A DNA stretch of 64,000 bases from Oryza sativa Japonica Group (GCF_034140825.1 NC_089037.1:33348001-33412000), one strand, 5' to 3'; counted from the stretch's first letter, positions 12,570 to 24,479 are shown. Notes: generated by a model from the letters alone, not told the origin. Made by a program: numbers and translations.

Positions 12570-15128
12570 ATGCGCTTCCCACTGCGCCGCCTCCTCATCC
12601 GCCGCGTCGAGCTCACGCCGCCGCCACGGCCATGCTGCCTTCGCACCACCACCTTCTCCACCACGGCCGCCGCCGCCTCCCCCGACCGCCGCCTCCTCGC
12701 CGTGCTCCGCGGCTGCGTCTCCCCGTCGCACCTCTCGCTCGGACTGCAGGTGCACGGGCGCGCCGTCACCGCGGGGCTCCACGCCACCGACACGGCGCTC
12801 CAGACCCGCCTCGTCGGCATGTACGTCCTCGCGCGCCGCTTCCGCGACGCCGTCGCGGTGTTCTCCTCGCTGCCACGGGGCGCCGCCGCTTGCGCGCTCC
12901 CGTGGAACTGGCTCATCCGCGGGCTCACCATGGCGGGGGACTACCGCTCCGCGCTCCTCTTCTACCTCAAGATGTGGGCGCACCCCTCCGCGCCGCTCCC
13001 GGACAGCCACACCTTCCCCTACGTCGTCAAGTCCTGCGCCGCGCTTGGCGCGATCGCTCTCGGCCGCCTCGTGCACCGCACCGCGCGGACGCTCGGGCTC
13101 GACGGCGACATGTTCGTCGGCAGCGCGCTGATCAAAATGTACGCCAATGGCGGCCTCCTCTGGGACGCGCGGCAGGTGTTCGACGGAATGGCGGAGCGGG
13201 ATTGTGTCCTGTGGAATGTGATGATGGACGGGTATGTGAAAGCTGGGAGCGTGTCGAGCGCGGTGGAGCTATTCGGGGACATGAGAGCGAGCGGTTGCGA
13301 ACCCAATTTCGCAACCTTGGCATGCTTTCTATCTGTTTCTGCCACAGAGAGTGACTTGTTCTTTGGGGTGCAGCTCCACACGCTTGCTGTGAAGTATGGG
13401 TTAGAATCTGAGGTGGCGGTGGCGAACACACTGGTGTCTATGTATGCCAAATGCAAATGCCTGGATGATGGCTGGAAGTTGTTTGGCCTGATGCCGCGTG
13501 ATGACTTGGTGACCTGGAACGGGATGATATCCGGATGTGTGCAAAATGGTTTTGTTGATCAGGCATTGCTTTTGTTTTGTGATATGCAGAAGAGTGGTAT
13601 TCGACCGGATTCAGTTACACTGGTGAGCTTGCTACCAGCTTTGACTGACTTGAATGGTTTCAATCAGGGGAAGGAGCTTCATGGTTATATTGTCAGAAAC
13701 TGTGTGCACATGGATGTATTCTTGGTTAGTGCTTTGGTGGATATCTATTTCAAGTGCAGAGCAGTGAGGATGGCACAAAGTGTCTATGATTCTTCTAAAG
13801 CCATTGATGTGGTTATCGGCAGCACTATGATTTCTGGTTATGTTCTAAATGGGATGAGTCAAGAGGCAGTGAAAATGTTCCGATATTTGTTGGAACAAGG
13901 CATCAGACCAAATGCTGTAGCGATTGCTAGTGTGTTGCCGGCCTGTGCTAGCATGGCAGCTATGAAGCTTGGTCAGGAACTCCATAGTTATGCTCTGAAA
14001 AATGCATATGAAGGAAGGTGTTATGTGGAGAGTGCACTAATGGACATGTATGCTAAATGTGGCAGGCTTGACCTGAGCCATTATATTTTCTCTAAGATAT
14101 CTGCTAAGGACGAAGTGACATGGAACTCAATGATTTCAAGCTTTGCACAAAATGGGGAACCAGAAGAAGCCCTTAACCTTTTCCGTGAAATGTGTATGGA
14201 AGGAGTAAAGTACAGTAATGTGACCATATCTTCTGTGCTATCAGCTTGTGCAAGCTTACCAGCTATATATTACGGAAAGGAGATTCATGGTGTCGTCATA
14301 AAGGGCCCCATAAGAGCAGACTTGTTTGCTGAGAGTGCTCTTATAGATATGTATGGCAAATGTGGTAACTTAGAATGGGCTCATCGTGTTTTTGAGTCCA
14401 TGCCTGAGAAAAATGAAGTCTCATGGAATAGCATAATTGCTTCCTATGGGGCTTATGGCCTTGTTAAGGAGTCAGTAAGTTTATTACGCCATATGCAAGA
14501 GGAGGGATTCAAGGCAGATCATGTAACGTTCCTCGCTTTGGTTTCTGCTTGTGCTCATGCTGGACAAGTTCAGGAAGGATTGCGACTTTTCCGATGTATG
14601 ACCGAGGAATATCAGATTGCACCTCGAATGGAGCATTTTGCTTGCATGGTTGACCTATATAGTCGGGCAGGGAAGTTGGATAAAGCTATGGAATTGATTG
14701 TTGATATGCCTTTCAAGCCAGATGCTGGTATTTGGGGTGCTCTTCTCCATGCTTGCCGTGTGCATCGCAATGTCGAACTTGCAGAGATTGCTTCACAGGA
14801 ATTATTTAAGTTGGATCCTCATAATTCTGGTTATTATGTGCTCATGTCCAATATCAATGCAGTTGCTGGACGATGGGATGGTGTATCAAAAGTGAGAAGG
14901 TTAATGAAGGATACGAAAGTCCAAAAGATACCTGGTTACAGCTGGGTAGATGTAAATAACACCAGCCATTTATTTGTTGCAGCAGATAAAAGCCACCCTG
15001 ATTCTGAAGATATTTACATGTCCTTGAAGAGTATTCTTCTAGAATTAAGAGAGGAAGGTTACATTCCCATGCCAGATTTATGTTGTCCCACGCACCTGGA
15101 CAGCAGCACACAGGTTCAGCAACAATAA
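12570..15128 (+). CDS. PLS-class pentatricopeptide repeat protein, E/E+ subgroup, 852 aa
   Basis: Predicted organellar RNA-binding protein for editing or processing of specific transcripts. A single intronless frame, typical for plant PPR genes. The first 40 residues are Arg/Leu/Ser/Thr-rich without acidic residues (MRFPLRRLLIRRVEL...), a mitochondrial or plastid presequence. Roughly twenty P, L and S motifs follow, many with the signature LWNVMMDGYVK / TWNSMISSFAQNG / LIDMYGKCGN. The C-terminal E domain starts near GIWGALLHACRVHRN and the E+ part near YSWVDVNNTSHLF. There is no DYW deaminase domain, so if it edits RNA it must recruit a deaminase in trans. It resembles Arabidopsis At4g21300-type proteins by my recollection. 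Base composition is GC-rich for the first 600 bp and then falls, the usual grass gradient. Confidence 0.95.
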   Translation: MRFPLRRLLIRRVELTPPPRPCCLRTTTFSTTAAAASPDRRLLAVLRGCVSPSHLSLGLQVHGRAVTAGLHATDTALQTRLVGMYVLARRFRDAVAVFSSLPRGAAACALPWNWLIRGLTMAGDYRSALLFYLKMWAHPSAPLPDSHTFPYVVKSCAALGAIALGRLVHRTARTLGLDGDMFVGSALIKMYANGGLLWDARQVFDGMAERDCVLWNVMMDGYVKAGSVSSAVELFGDMRASGCEPNFATLACFLSVSATESDLFFGVQLHTLAVKYGLESEVAVANTLVSMYAKCKCLDDGWKLFGLMPRDDLVTWNGMISGCVQNGFVDQALLLFCDMQKSGIRPDSVTLVSLLPALTDLNGFNQGKELHGYIVRNCVHMDVFLVSALVDIYFKCRAVRMAQSVYDSSKAIDVVIGSTMISGYVLNGMSQEAVKMFRYLLEQGIRPNAVAIASVLPACASMAAMKLGQELHSYALKNAYEGRCYVESALMDMYAKCGRLDLSHYIFSKISAKDEVTWNSMISSFAQNGEPEEALNLFREMCMEGVKYSNVTISSVLSACASLPAIYYGKEIHGVVIKGPIRADLFAESALIDMYGKCGNLEWAHRVFESMPEKNEVSWNSIIASYGAYGLVKESVSLLRHMQEEGFKADHVTFLALVSACAHAGQVQEGLRLFRCMTEEYQIAPRMEHFACMVDLYSRAGKLDKAMELIVDMPFKPDAGIWGALLHACRVHRNVELAEIASQELFKLDPHNSGYYVLMSNINAVAGRWDGVSKVRRLMKDTKVQKIPGYSWVDVNNTSHLFVAADKSHPDSEDIYMSLKSILLELREEGYIPMPDLCCPTHLDSSTQVQQQ

Positions 15129-17232
15129 CTCTGCAACTTGTTTGATTGTGCACTTTCATACTTCAAACCTTTTGAACTGCTGTGTCAATAATGTCTAAAC
15201 ATGTTCTGAAGATACTATGTTATGGATCTACATACTAACTAGCCTCTGTTGAAAAGCCATCACTGCTCTGCTAGCATCATTGTAGTACCAGATTGTCTAT
15301 CCATTAATAGCATGCAACATCAGAATGTAGGGTCACTTGGGCAATTGAAGTTTAGGTAACCTGTCACAGATCGTCTCTGTGTTCAGTGAACAGAACAATG
15401 GCATATCATGACTTACCTTAACATTCTTTGCAGATTGGCTAAATCAGAATGGCATTCTTGAATCTCGACAAATATATGATGCCCCTATGCTATTGTGCAT
15501 TTTCTGTCAAGGAATTATCAAAAGCTATTTCTATCTGATTCAGTAATGTCGTAACATTGCCTGGTTCAGGAATTCATTTATTTTGTTGTTTCTTATGTGT
15601 GCGTTAATGAAAAGTTTGGTAAGAGTTGCCAGTCTAGAGTTAAGATTTTACTGCTAATGTCTTTATCTTCTTGCAGGTCATGGGGATTTGATTGCGATGT
15701 TGTCCAACACTGCAAGCTGATCTTCTGCTGATGATTAATTGAGAACCATTATATCATTATCATACAAACTTTTGTTTGTGACCAAATGATCTTCTTATGC
15801 AGCTTATTCAATATCTTCATCTGAAAAAGTGGTGGGTTGACTTACATTGCTCGTACATTAATTGCTTCAAGAGTGTAGGGTTCATCTAACTGACTAAGTA
15901 ACTATGTCAATCAACCTTCTCCTTGTTGTTCAGGGCTGTTCATATCATGACAATTAAAATCTTCTGCGTTTCAACCTTCTCCTTGTTGTTCAGGAGGGTT
16001 CATATAATACCAAATTTAAAATCTTCTGCATGATTCAAATGTTTTTTGTGTACCAACATGGTTAGCCTTATTCTCTTACGGTACTCAATCTGCCAATCAT
16101 GAGAATTTCAGTTTTGCTGGTTTAGTGTATGTGCCTTTCAATCTTTCAATTTTTTACAGTAACTGAGCAGTGAACTGTGCCAAACTAGATCTGAGAAATA
16201 TCTATATGATACCTAGAATCAGTACAAAATCCAAAATAAGTGCAGCTACACCTAGGCTTGGTTGAATTTATAGAAGCTTCTTGATGTGAGCCCCTTAATG
16301 ATTTCTGTAGGTGTTATCCTGCATAAATAAATCCAGAAGCATATTGCCTTGTCTTATTTGTGAAAAGTTGTTCCATTTTGCCACTGGCGTGAGTTTTTTT
16401 TTTCATGACATTTCTTGGTTAAATTATGTGTGTTCTTGTTCCATCAAGGCCCTACTATCCAACCTTTATCTCGTGTGTAATCTAAGTGAACATCAGGCTG
16501 CAGGATGAGAGGGTCATGAAAACAACATCGGCGTCAAAGCTTGGCAAGTTAATGCACCATCGTTTCCTAGAAAGTATTTCATTGAATAAGGCTTGAGTTG
16601 TATTATATGGTGCTAATAATAATTTGGAACTTTCACATCAATGAAGTCCAGCTTTTGAACTGATCAAAAGGTAATTTTATCGGTTTTACCCATATCAATC
16701 GTACAATTTAGCATGATAGTTAGTTATATGTGTTGGTTTATGTTACAGGGCTTTGCACATGAACAGAGGGCTCCTTGATTGCTAACTTGGAGATATCTAG
16801 TAAGTTTGCTCAGATTTTGAAAAGGAAATATTCGTCAGTTAATGATATAAATCAAAAGATCCTTATGTTGACTTTATTATTATATAGGATCCTGTATTCA
16901 TGAAAAACATGGTACTATATTATATTATATATACAAGAGATTTCTGTATTTCTGTTGTTTCTGAATAGTAACCTCACAATGGTTGATTTCAAGGCCATGT
17001 TTTTCCCCCTTGCATAGCTGTCACTTGGTACCAATGTTTCATAAACATTTCATGTAAAGAGCAACAGTACTTGAAGTACATACATATGAAGTTGGCCGAT
17101 GTTCTGATCCATAATCTGGATCATAACAATAGCATCACAAACTCAAGTTAAGAATAGTACAGGGTCACTTTATACTACACAAACCGTCACGTTTCTTTTG
17201 ATTCATGTATTCCTGTTTAAGAGACTTTTAAC
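15129..17232. other. PPR 3' UTR and convergent spacer
   Basis: Possible 3' UTR splicing is suggested by a good acceptor near 15676 (TTCTTGCAG). A 60-bp tandem duplication lies at 15911-15970 / 15971-16031 (each starts TCAACCTTCTCCTTGTTG). No other gene is seen. Confidence 0.45.
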
Positions 17233-17922
17233 TCATATGTCGTCGTCCAAAATTTTCAGATCTTTTGGAAGCTTCTCACGCTGTATGCGTGCAAGGCTCT
17301 GAGGATTTCTGATTGCATCCAGCATCCTGTCCAAGAATTCAATGAACTGGCGATCTTCATGAGCAACCTGAGGATCTGAAAACCTATCGAAGCGATACTG
17401 ATCCTGCACGTTCCATTACAACCATAAAGCTTCAAAAAACAGAGGAACTCCAGCACTAAGCAATAGATACATCGTGGGGATATCATATACTACATAAGTA
17501 CGTCTTAAATCACAGGTATGTGCAAACAGAAGGTCAGTAAACTTGTAGATATATATTTACCTCAAGTTTAGTTTTATGATGATTATGATTACTAGTTTAC
17601 CACAATCTTGGAATTTATTTGACACTGTACATGAAAAGCTGAACAACAACACATCTACTTGTCTAAGCACAAACCTTTTATTTAAACGGAATAACCAAAC
17701 CACAAACATTCAACTTCGATGTAGAAAAAAAAAAAGGCAAATTTTGGATAGAGGTCGAACCTTGATCGTCGTGTCGACTTGCCCACACGCGCTGCTGCAG
17801 AAGGATTGATAGCTCGCCGGAGAAAGACGACGGAGCCCCTCCCCATGGAACAGCTGCAGCTGGCGATGGCCGGAGAGGCGGCAGATCGCCTGAATTCTCC
17901 CGAGGACCAACTCCGATGCCAT
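17233..17922 (-). CDS. Small two-exon protein of unknown function, 110 aa, probably organelle-targeted
   Basis: Exons 17922-17761 and 17403-17233 give 110 codons. I do not recognise the family. Residues 1-45 are rich in Arg, Leu, Ser and His with almost no acidic residues, like a mitochondrial presequence. The C-terminal 56 residues are highly charged and look helical ([19 protein letters not shown], then [18 protein letters not shown]). The donor after the AAG codon at 17761 reads GTTCGA, non-consensus at positions +4 and +5, but the eL41 gene at 23227 also uses GTTCG. The acceptor (TGCAG) and phase agree. Coding status rests on the frame match and codon character; a transcript is needed. 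Confidence 0.6.
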
Positions 17923-19113
17923 GTTTGCCCAAGCAAGCGGTTATCCTTTGTTCCCCTCTTCTAATTTTCCCCTACTTCAATCTACAAGCTTCTCCAGGGA
18001 TCGAGCAGTAGTTGTAGTTGTAGTACTATCGGAGTATTACGCAAGGTATCGGCAGTCATGGAAAGCTTCGTTGGCCTCGTTTGGACCGGCCGGGTCAGAG
18101 ATTGACTGAGATTAGCAGTCATCCTTTGACGGAACGTTCTTTGGTCTCGTCACTGATGACTAGATAATCGCAAGTCACAACGTGTCTCCTGATCTCATCT
18201 TTGATTTCTCCTCCTGTAGCTATCTTGTTGATTACTACTAGGTTTGTCTCCGCACACCTGGGATGCTCCCAGTTTAGTTATTATCCCTCTCAGGCTCTGC
18301 CACGTAGAGCAGAATTACCATGGCTGTAGACCCCAAGGCGCCGTTTGGGCGCGTAACTGAATTTTTTAGAGATGTTTCGTTACGATCCTTGATTGCCAAT
18401 TTGGCTGGAAAGATATGGCATCTGTAGCAATAATTTTGATCGAGAAAACGTGTACGCGTTTCAGCGGAAGCCTGGAAAGATGCTTCGAGAAGAATATTTT
18501 GCCAATTGGTCATACATATTACATGGTCGCTGGCCAACTTTCTTTTATGACTCGGCTCAAACTTTTAATCCATGGTCTCTGAAAACTTAATATAGACGTG
18601 ATTCACAAAAAAAAAAACAGAAAAATTCACACGATTCTTCACAGTAACTGTAGATCTCGGGTTGTAAAATTCTCCGGTCGTGTGGTGGTTGTCATAAACC
18701 GAACGACAACAATGTCGTATGGTGAAAAAAAATACTGCCACACGATTAACTCACTGGCATTTTTCAGCCTATCTGCAATAGATTCTTCTGTAAAACTTGG
18801 TGAATTTGTATTTTCGGTGCTATGGTATCACCGATGACTTCTCATCCAAGACCTGCACTTCCCCGTTCAATGCAACTACGACATATGATCTGCAGATAAG
18901 GATTGCAATGTCTTAGAATATGTAGAGCACTGCATAGCTGCATTACTGTGCACTCAAGTAGTAAGTGTAGCATTGATAGAAATCTTGGGCATCAATGATT
19001 ACTAAATATCATAAAGGAAAGGCTGCTTCTCCTAGGTCTAACTATCTATATCTTTGAAACACCTTGGTCTAGTACTAGATTAAACTATATATAGTCATGT
19101 TAGTTTGAGAAAT
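17923..19113. other. Gene-free spacer
   Basis: AT-rich DNA with short open frames only. No repeat with clear ends and no coding similarity that I can see. It holds the promoter of the small gene at 17233-17922 on its left. Confidence 0.4.
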
Positions 19114-20667
19114 TTACGGAATGCTGGAAACTATCCCATGGTCCACGACACCGGCAATTTTCTCCAAGCTTTCTGCTACCTTACCTGTAACCGAAACAAG
19201 TCAAACCAGCTAAAAATCAATCGAAGAAATGGTCACTAAATCATCGAGTTAACTTAGCATACCAAGATCCGGGATGGGAGTTGTGAAGATAACATCAAGT
19301 ACATGATGGCCCTCCTTGGTAACCAATGGGAAGTCACCTCCTAATGGACCAGCGGTTCCAATCGATGGCCGCCTCCATACCTTCATCAGGTTATCATGTA
19401 ACGATGACCAATGATGGAAAGTACTCAGATTCACATCACCACAAATCCAGTAGTTGCTCAGACTTCAGAGTAAACATTAGAATTACATAATAAATATATG
19501 AGTGCACCTCTGCGTCTCCTAGGAACAAGTCATCAATCTCTTCAGCAGTGTCGATCCAATTTGCCTGAAATGACCCGTTCTTCTATTAATGATGATTATT
19601 GCAATTGCAGAAAACTGATCACTCCAGTACCAGAAGGTGGCTTACACTTTTCACCAAGACTGGAATTGAACCTTCGATGCCTTTCACATATTTTTCATGG
19701 CCAATGATGAAGGCAAGTTTATCAGCTGATTTAACAATACCCTATGGAGGCATTTTCACATGACAATGTGGAAAAGAAGAGAACAGATTACACCAAGGTT
19801 GTCTCGATGAGCAACTAAATGAATCTCATTTCTGATGAGCTTTTTGAATACCTTCTCCACCATGAAAGAAGGCTCTCCGCTCTCCGTTTTCCGACGGCCA
19901 ATGACAGCGGTCATTGTGTCCTCTTCAATTATATCAGCATCAGTGAAAGCAAAGTCAATCTATATGTCAGTAAACACCGTTTCAGCAGTTCACCCACTTT
20001 CTCCCATTGTCAGCAAGATTTACAATGGTGAAAGAAATCAACATACTTGGGTGCCTTCCTCGTAGCTGCTGACCTGTATCCCTGCTTTCACTGCCTCACT
20101 TGCACTGATCGTGGACCTGGCTGATCAACCCCAAGAATGGATTAGATGCAACTGACAAAGCATGTCATCCAAGGAAATTCAGGTCAGGAGCTCATGCGTC
20201 CACTCTTGAAACAATGAGTGATCCAAAAAGAAGTTAGCTTCAGCAACCAGAACTTACGAGGGTATTCCAAGGATGCCAGTGAGAGACCCTCGCCGGAGGC
20301 GAGTGCCGAGGTACTGGATGGCGAGGCCGGACGCCGGGCCGGAGCCGAGCCCGACCACCATGCCGCTCTCCACAAACCTGTCCACCTGAGGCCAGGCCAG
20401 GCCAGCCACCGAGCTCGTCAGAATAATATACACATGATCCAAGCGTCAACGAGCTGATGGAACAGTGGAGAATCCCCTCACCGTGAGCTTGGCGGCGTCG
20501 AAGAGGCCGACGACGTCGGCGTCCGCGGCGGCCGCGCAGGTCACAGCACGTCTCCGGCTACGGCGGCGCACGGTGGCCGGTGCGACGTTGCCGATGCGGC
20601 GGGGGCGTGGGCACGGGCGGAGCCGCGCCGAAGAGGAGCTCACGCTTGCCCCGGCAACGGCGTCCAT
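19114..20667 (-). CDS. Ribose-5-phosphate isomerase A-like chloroplast protein, 277 aa, active site diverged
   Basis: RpiA-fold protein; true RpiA interconverts ribose-5-P and ribulose-5-P in the Calvin and pentose phosphate cycles. Exons: 20667-20482, 20385-20258, 20116-20047, 19959-19852, 19741-19646, 19564-19508, 19380-19263, 19184-19114, open throughout. Residues 1-48 (Arg/Ser/Ala/Pro-rich) form a chloroplast transit peptide. RpiA landmarks remain: [15 protein letters not shown] loop, [18 protein letters not shown] and the C-terminal [22 protein letters not shown]. But the catalytic DGADEVD loop has become TDADIIE and KGRGGALLREK has become [17 protein letters not shown]. It matches the divergent plant subgroup labelled probable isomerase 4 (At5g44520-like), whose activity is doubtful. 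Confidence 0.9.
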
Positions 20668-22130
20668 GGTTGGGCTGGTGCCTCAGCTTGCTGGCCTAGC
20701 GAGCTTGACAGTTGCATACATTGGATGGATGGCACATTGACGAAGCGGATAAGGGGTGCGAAGCAGGTGCAACACCAGCCTATTGTCCTTGTTCTCCTCA
20801 GGCCTCATATGCTCGGTTGTGGAGTCACCGATAGCTCTTTGCGGTATAAATACGTTCACTAATCGATTTGTACTCAATTTACATATTCATATGTTTTATA
20901 CAATGGTAGTTTGTACTCAATTCACATATTCATATGCTTATACAATGGTAGGCTAGCATTTGAATATTGGGTTTTCGTTGCAATTGTACAGTGGGATTTT
21001 AGCATCAATAAAATGATTTAGGCTGCGTTTCCCAACACAGCTGCTGCACACGTCCAGAGCGATCGATTAGCACGTGATTAATTAAGTACTCCATCCATCC
21101 CATAATATAAGACGCACCCGTATTTGAAGATTAACCTTTCAAACATTTGACCAACACTTAGTTAATATAAAATATTTTTTATTTATTAAAAGTTATATTA
21201 TTGGATTGAGATTTAAATTTACTTTCATACGGTAATAATTTTGTTGCTACAAACCTTATAGTATGTGAGAAATTATAAACTAAATATTAATTTTGGATGG
21301 AGTATTAGCTTTTTTTTTCAGAAATATATCAATATAATTTTTTTAAGCAACTTTCATATAAAAACTTTTTTTAAAAAATACACCGCAGTTTGAAATCATG
21401 ACAGACAAACAGCATTTGAATATTAGGTTTTCGTTGCATTCGTACATTGGGTTTGAAGCATCACAGAATGATTTAGCAACATTTGCATATTGGATAACAT
21501 GGCATGTAAATTATGTAAGTTTGAACGACTGAACAACTTTCCATGTAAATTGGATAACATGGCATGTAAATTGTAAGTTTGTAAGCTGCAAACCACTAAT
21601 TATTCACAAAGCAGATTTGATAACGAAATCCGGCAGGCAGATAAAAGCACAGATCAGGCAAAAACCTCTTAAGCTCCATATTCAAGCAAATAAAACACTC
21701 GGCAAAAATATGAACGATTCTTCAATACATAATCAGTATCTTGCAGAGCAAAAAAAAAGAGACATTTTCCAAACCACGTTACCACATATCAATGCTGCAT
21801 TGTTCAATACTTTAATCCAATATCAGGCAAGAGCAAGAAAGCATTTCAAAAACACAAAGCAGATACAACACATCTAACAAAGATCAAAAGGACAGGTAAA
21901 GGTACTTCAAATCTCATAAACTTTCATAAAGCGAATTATGGTCATCACATTACATAATACTCCAGTCTAGGAACATAACCAGAGACATTTCAACAGCTAG
22001 AATTAACCAAAACCAGAAAAGGTTTCACATTCCTACACCAATAACTGGAACATCAAGAATCCGAAGGCACCATCAATCCAAATGCACCGGTCAACATGAT
22101 GTAAGAAGACATCCACACTACTGATAACGA
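20668..22130. other. Spacer with eL41 3' UTR and one MITE
   Basis: Apart from the MITE at 21087-21304 and the eL41 3' UTR at its right end, no feature is supported. A short duplication (GGATAACATGGCATGTAAATT) occurs at about 21492 and 21551. Confidence 0.4.
21087..21304. repeat. Stowaway-like MITE
   Basis: Ends TACTCCATCC / GGATGGAGTA are inverted and flanked by TA, with an AT-rich interior including TTGTTGCTACAAACC. A related copy, in the opposite sense, is at 61069-61329 and a degraded one near 45150-45379. Confidence 0.8.
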
Positions 22131-23238
22131 CTACTTGGATCTCTGCCTCATCTTTCGGCGCTTCCTCTTGAGCCTCCTCATTCTCTTCTTCTTCCACTGC
22201 AGATTAGCAAAGGCTCAGAACAAAGCATCGACGGTATCCATAATTAAGTGTAGTAGTTGAATAAATTAACATGCAAGCAATCTATCTCGTGTGGATAGAA
22301 GTAATCTATCTCATGAGGATAAAAGTTTTGGAATCAGAAGTATGAGTGCTTCATTGTAGTTTCATCACGAGATGATCAGAAACACGGACCAATGGTTCTT
22401 CATCATGTTCCATAAAACGATTAATTTTGTGGTAGTCATACAGCATAGAGCCTTGACTGAATCATGTTCATGATTTAGCAAGCAGAACACTAACGTACTG
22501 ACTAACGTACATATGAAAAGAAAGAAACAAATGTACAGGATTTGGCATTCAGAATGAGTAGGAGGAATTTATCATCAAATAGATCAGATAAACGTAAGGT
22601 TTCCTCATCATGCCAATACAGTATCATAAAGAAGAATCACATACAGAACAAAGGAAAATCGGCAAGAAAATAAATAAAATGTTCTCTCAGACAAATGCCT
22701 CGATTGTCCCCATGGTTTAATGGAATGGATTAGATCGGACTCGTCATCTGTGTGTTCATCAAGGAGAACCGCATCCAGAAATATAACAATTTAGAACACC
22801 TACTCCTATAGTACACACGAAGATTGCTAGCGAAAGAAACATTTTTACAGCTATATAGCAGTAGTAGCAGAAGAAGAAAGTTAAATCGCGCAAGCGCGAC
22901 ACGCAATGCAATTCTCTCAGACAAATGCCTCGATTGTCCCCATGGTTTAATGGAATGGATTAGATCGGACTCGTCATCTGTGTTCGTCATCACGGAGAAT
23001 CGCAAGCCACAAAATAAACCAACAACAATTTGCACATCCCAAAACCTCAAATCGAACGCACAAAGTACAACAATTTGCACATACCACAACCTCAAATCGA
23101 ACGCACAAAGTAACCCTACCACCAACGCTACATCGTAACATCTAGATAACCGAATCAGCACAGGTAACAAAGCGAAACGAGGCATGCGAACAGATCAAAA
23201 GGGAAAGGATGAACGCGGTAACGAACCTTGGCCCTCAT
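22131..23238 (-). CDS. RPL41: 60S ribosomal protein eL41, 25 aa
   Basis: The smallest eukaryotic ribosomal protein, a single basic helix bridging the ribosomal subunits. Exon 1 is only 12 coding bases (23238-23227, encoding MRAK); exon 2 is 22196-22131 (WKKKRMRRLKRKRRKMRQRSK, stop). The intron is about 1 kb, interrupting after codon 4 as in other plant eL41 genes. The donor is GTTCGTT, non-consensus. The intron carries two internal duplications, at 22682-22774 / 22912-23003 and a 45-bp repeat at 23022-23111. A pyrimidine-rich promoter and leader lie above 23240, as usual for ribosomal protein genes. Confidence 0.97.
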
Positions 23239-23963
23239 CGCGGCGGCGGGGACGGCGAAGCACTCGCTCTCTGTCCCTTCTCTCTCGACGTCGGCGGCGG
23301 CGGATTTGTGGAGGCGGCGAACCGGGTGAGATGGTGGCGGCGAGGTCTCTCTCGTCTTATTTATAGAGCTAAGGGAACAGCGGAAGGGAGAAACCCTAAC
23401 CAGGCGTGAGCGATGGACGGCTCAGATCTTCCGCCCAACCCGGGTTCTACTCCGATTAGGGCTTTATTTAATGGGCCCAGAAAAAAGGCTTTACCATCTT
23501 ATTAGGCCCGGCCCATGAAAACTATCAACAAAAGTGAGAAAAGCTTTTGAGTCAAATTCAACGCGAATTCATAAAAACGATAGATTTGTGCCTCGTTTTA
23601 CAGGACATATGGAAATTTTAAAAGGGTGTAGTTATATTTATGGCACCATATTTTTCATCAAAAAATAGTCGGCATGTATTTATATTGTAAGTCCCTAAAT
23701 TACATATGTAATTTTAGTGTATTTACAATGTAAGTCTCAAAATTACATATGTAAGTACTAAAATTATATATGTAAATTTGAAAATTATATATGTAATTAG
23801 TATGTAAATTCGTAAATGAGGTGTAACTACTGTATAAATGGCTGAAAAAAAATCGACTGTATAGCATATAGCGTCATATTTATAGTAACTCCGTTTTAAA
23901 AACTCAAGGATTCATTTCGTGTAGAACTAGAACTACGTGGTGTGCCACGTCATCGATATTGGC
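23239..23963. other. eL41 promoter side and an AT-rich repeat
   Basis: 23240-23410 is GC-rich leader and promoter of the eL41 gene. 23610-23900 is an element-like stretch with five spaced copies of the near-palindrome TTACATATGTAA and roughly inverted ends (TAGTTATATTTATGG / CATATTTATAGTAACT). Confidence 0.5.
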
Positions 23964-24479
23964 TCAGTTGATGACTTGGCTGGCGGCGCTCGGGTCCGCG
24001 TCGCCGTCGGCGCCGGCGCCGGCGGGGGGATCCGGCGCGTACTGGCCGGGCGCCGCCGGCGAGCCCCAGCCGATGGGCTTGAATGGGATGCCGGGGAGAG
24101 GCATGCCGAGGCCGGGCATCCCGGGGAACAGCGGGAACGACGGGATCGTCGACGGCGGCAGCCACCACTTCATGCTGTCGCTGCCGGCGGCGCTCCCCGC
24201 CTCGGCCGCCGGCCCAGGAGCCGGCGCCGCCGCGTCCGCATCCCCCGCGGCGTACGGCGTCGACCCGGCGTCGACCGGCTCGAACTCCAGGTGGCTGATC
24301 TCGTTCTCGTAGTCGTCCAGCAACGGGTCCAGCGGCTCCGTCTCGTCGGCGGCGGCGGCCTTGGAGCCGAAGGCGAAGCCCTGGCCGAAGTCGCCGTCGA
24401 CGTCGTGGAGGATGCGCAGGCCATGGCCGGAGACGGCGAGCAGGAGGAGGCAGACGAGGATGGACAGCTTCTTCTCCAT
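23964..24479 (-). CDS. Secreted Gly/Pro/Met-rich protein, 171 aa
   Basis: Single exon. I chose the ATG at 24479 because it opens directly on a signal peptide (MEKKLSILVCLLLLAVSGHG); an upstream in-frame ATG would bury it behind 32 basic residues. The mature part has an acidic N-terminal half (ETEPLDPLLDDYENEISHLE), an Ala/Pro-rich linker and then a Gly/Pro/Met region (PGMPGLGMPLPGIPFKPIG). There is no Cys in the mature chain and no GPI-type hydrophobic end. Probably a cell-wall or apoplastic protein. It shares only general style with the repeat proteins at 46-52 kb. Family unknown to me. Confidence 0.75.
   Translation of the reverse strand: MEKKLSILVCLLLLAVSGHGLRILHDVDGDFGQGFAFGSKAAAADETEPLDPLLDDYENEISHLEFEPVDAGSTPYAAGDADAAAPAPGPAAEAGSAAGSDSMKWWLPPSTIPSFPLFPGMPGLGMPLPGIPFKPIGWGSPAAPGQYAPDPPAGAGADGDADPSAASQVIN

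Noticed and set aside
12439-13354. Several long open frames on both strands over the first 800 bp of the PPR gene
   Set aside because: They are GC-rich shadows of the PPR reading frame; none has a coding signature and the PPR frame alone shows family motifs.
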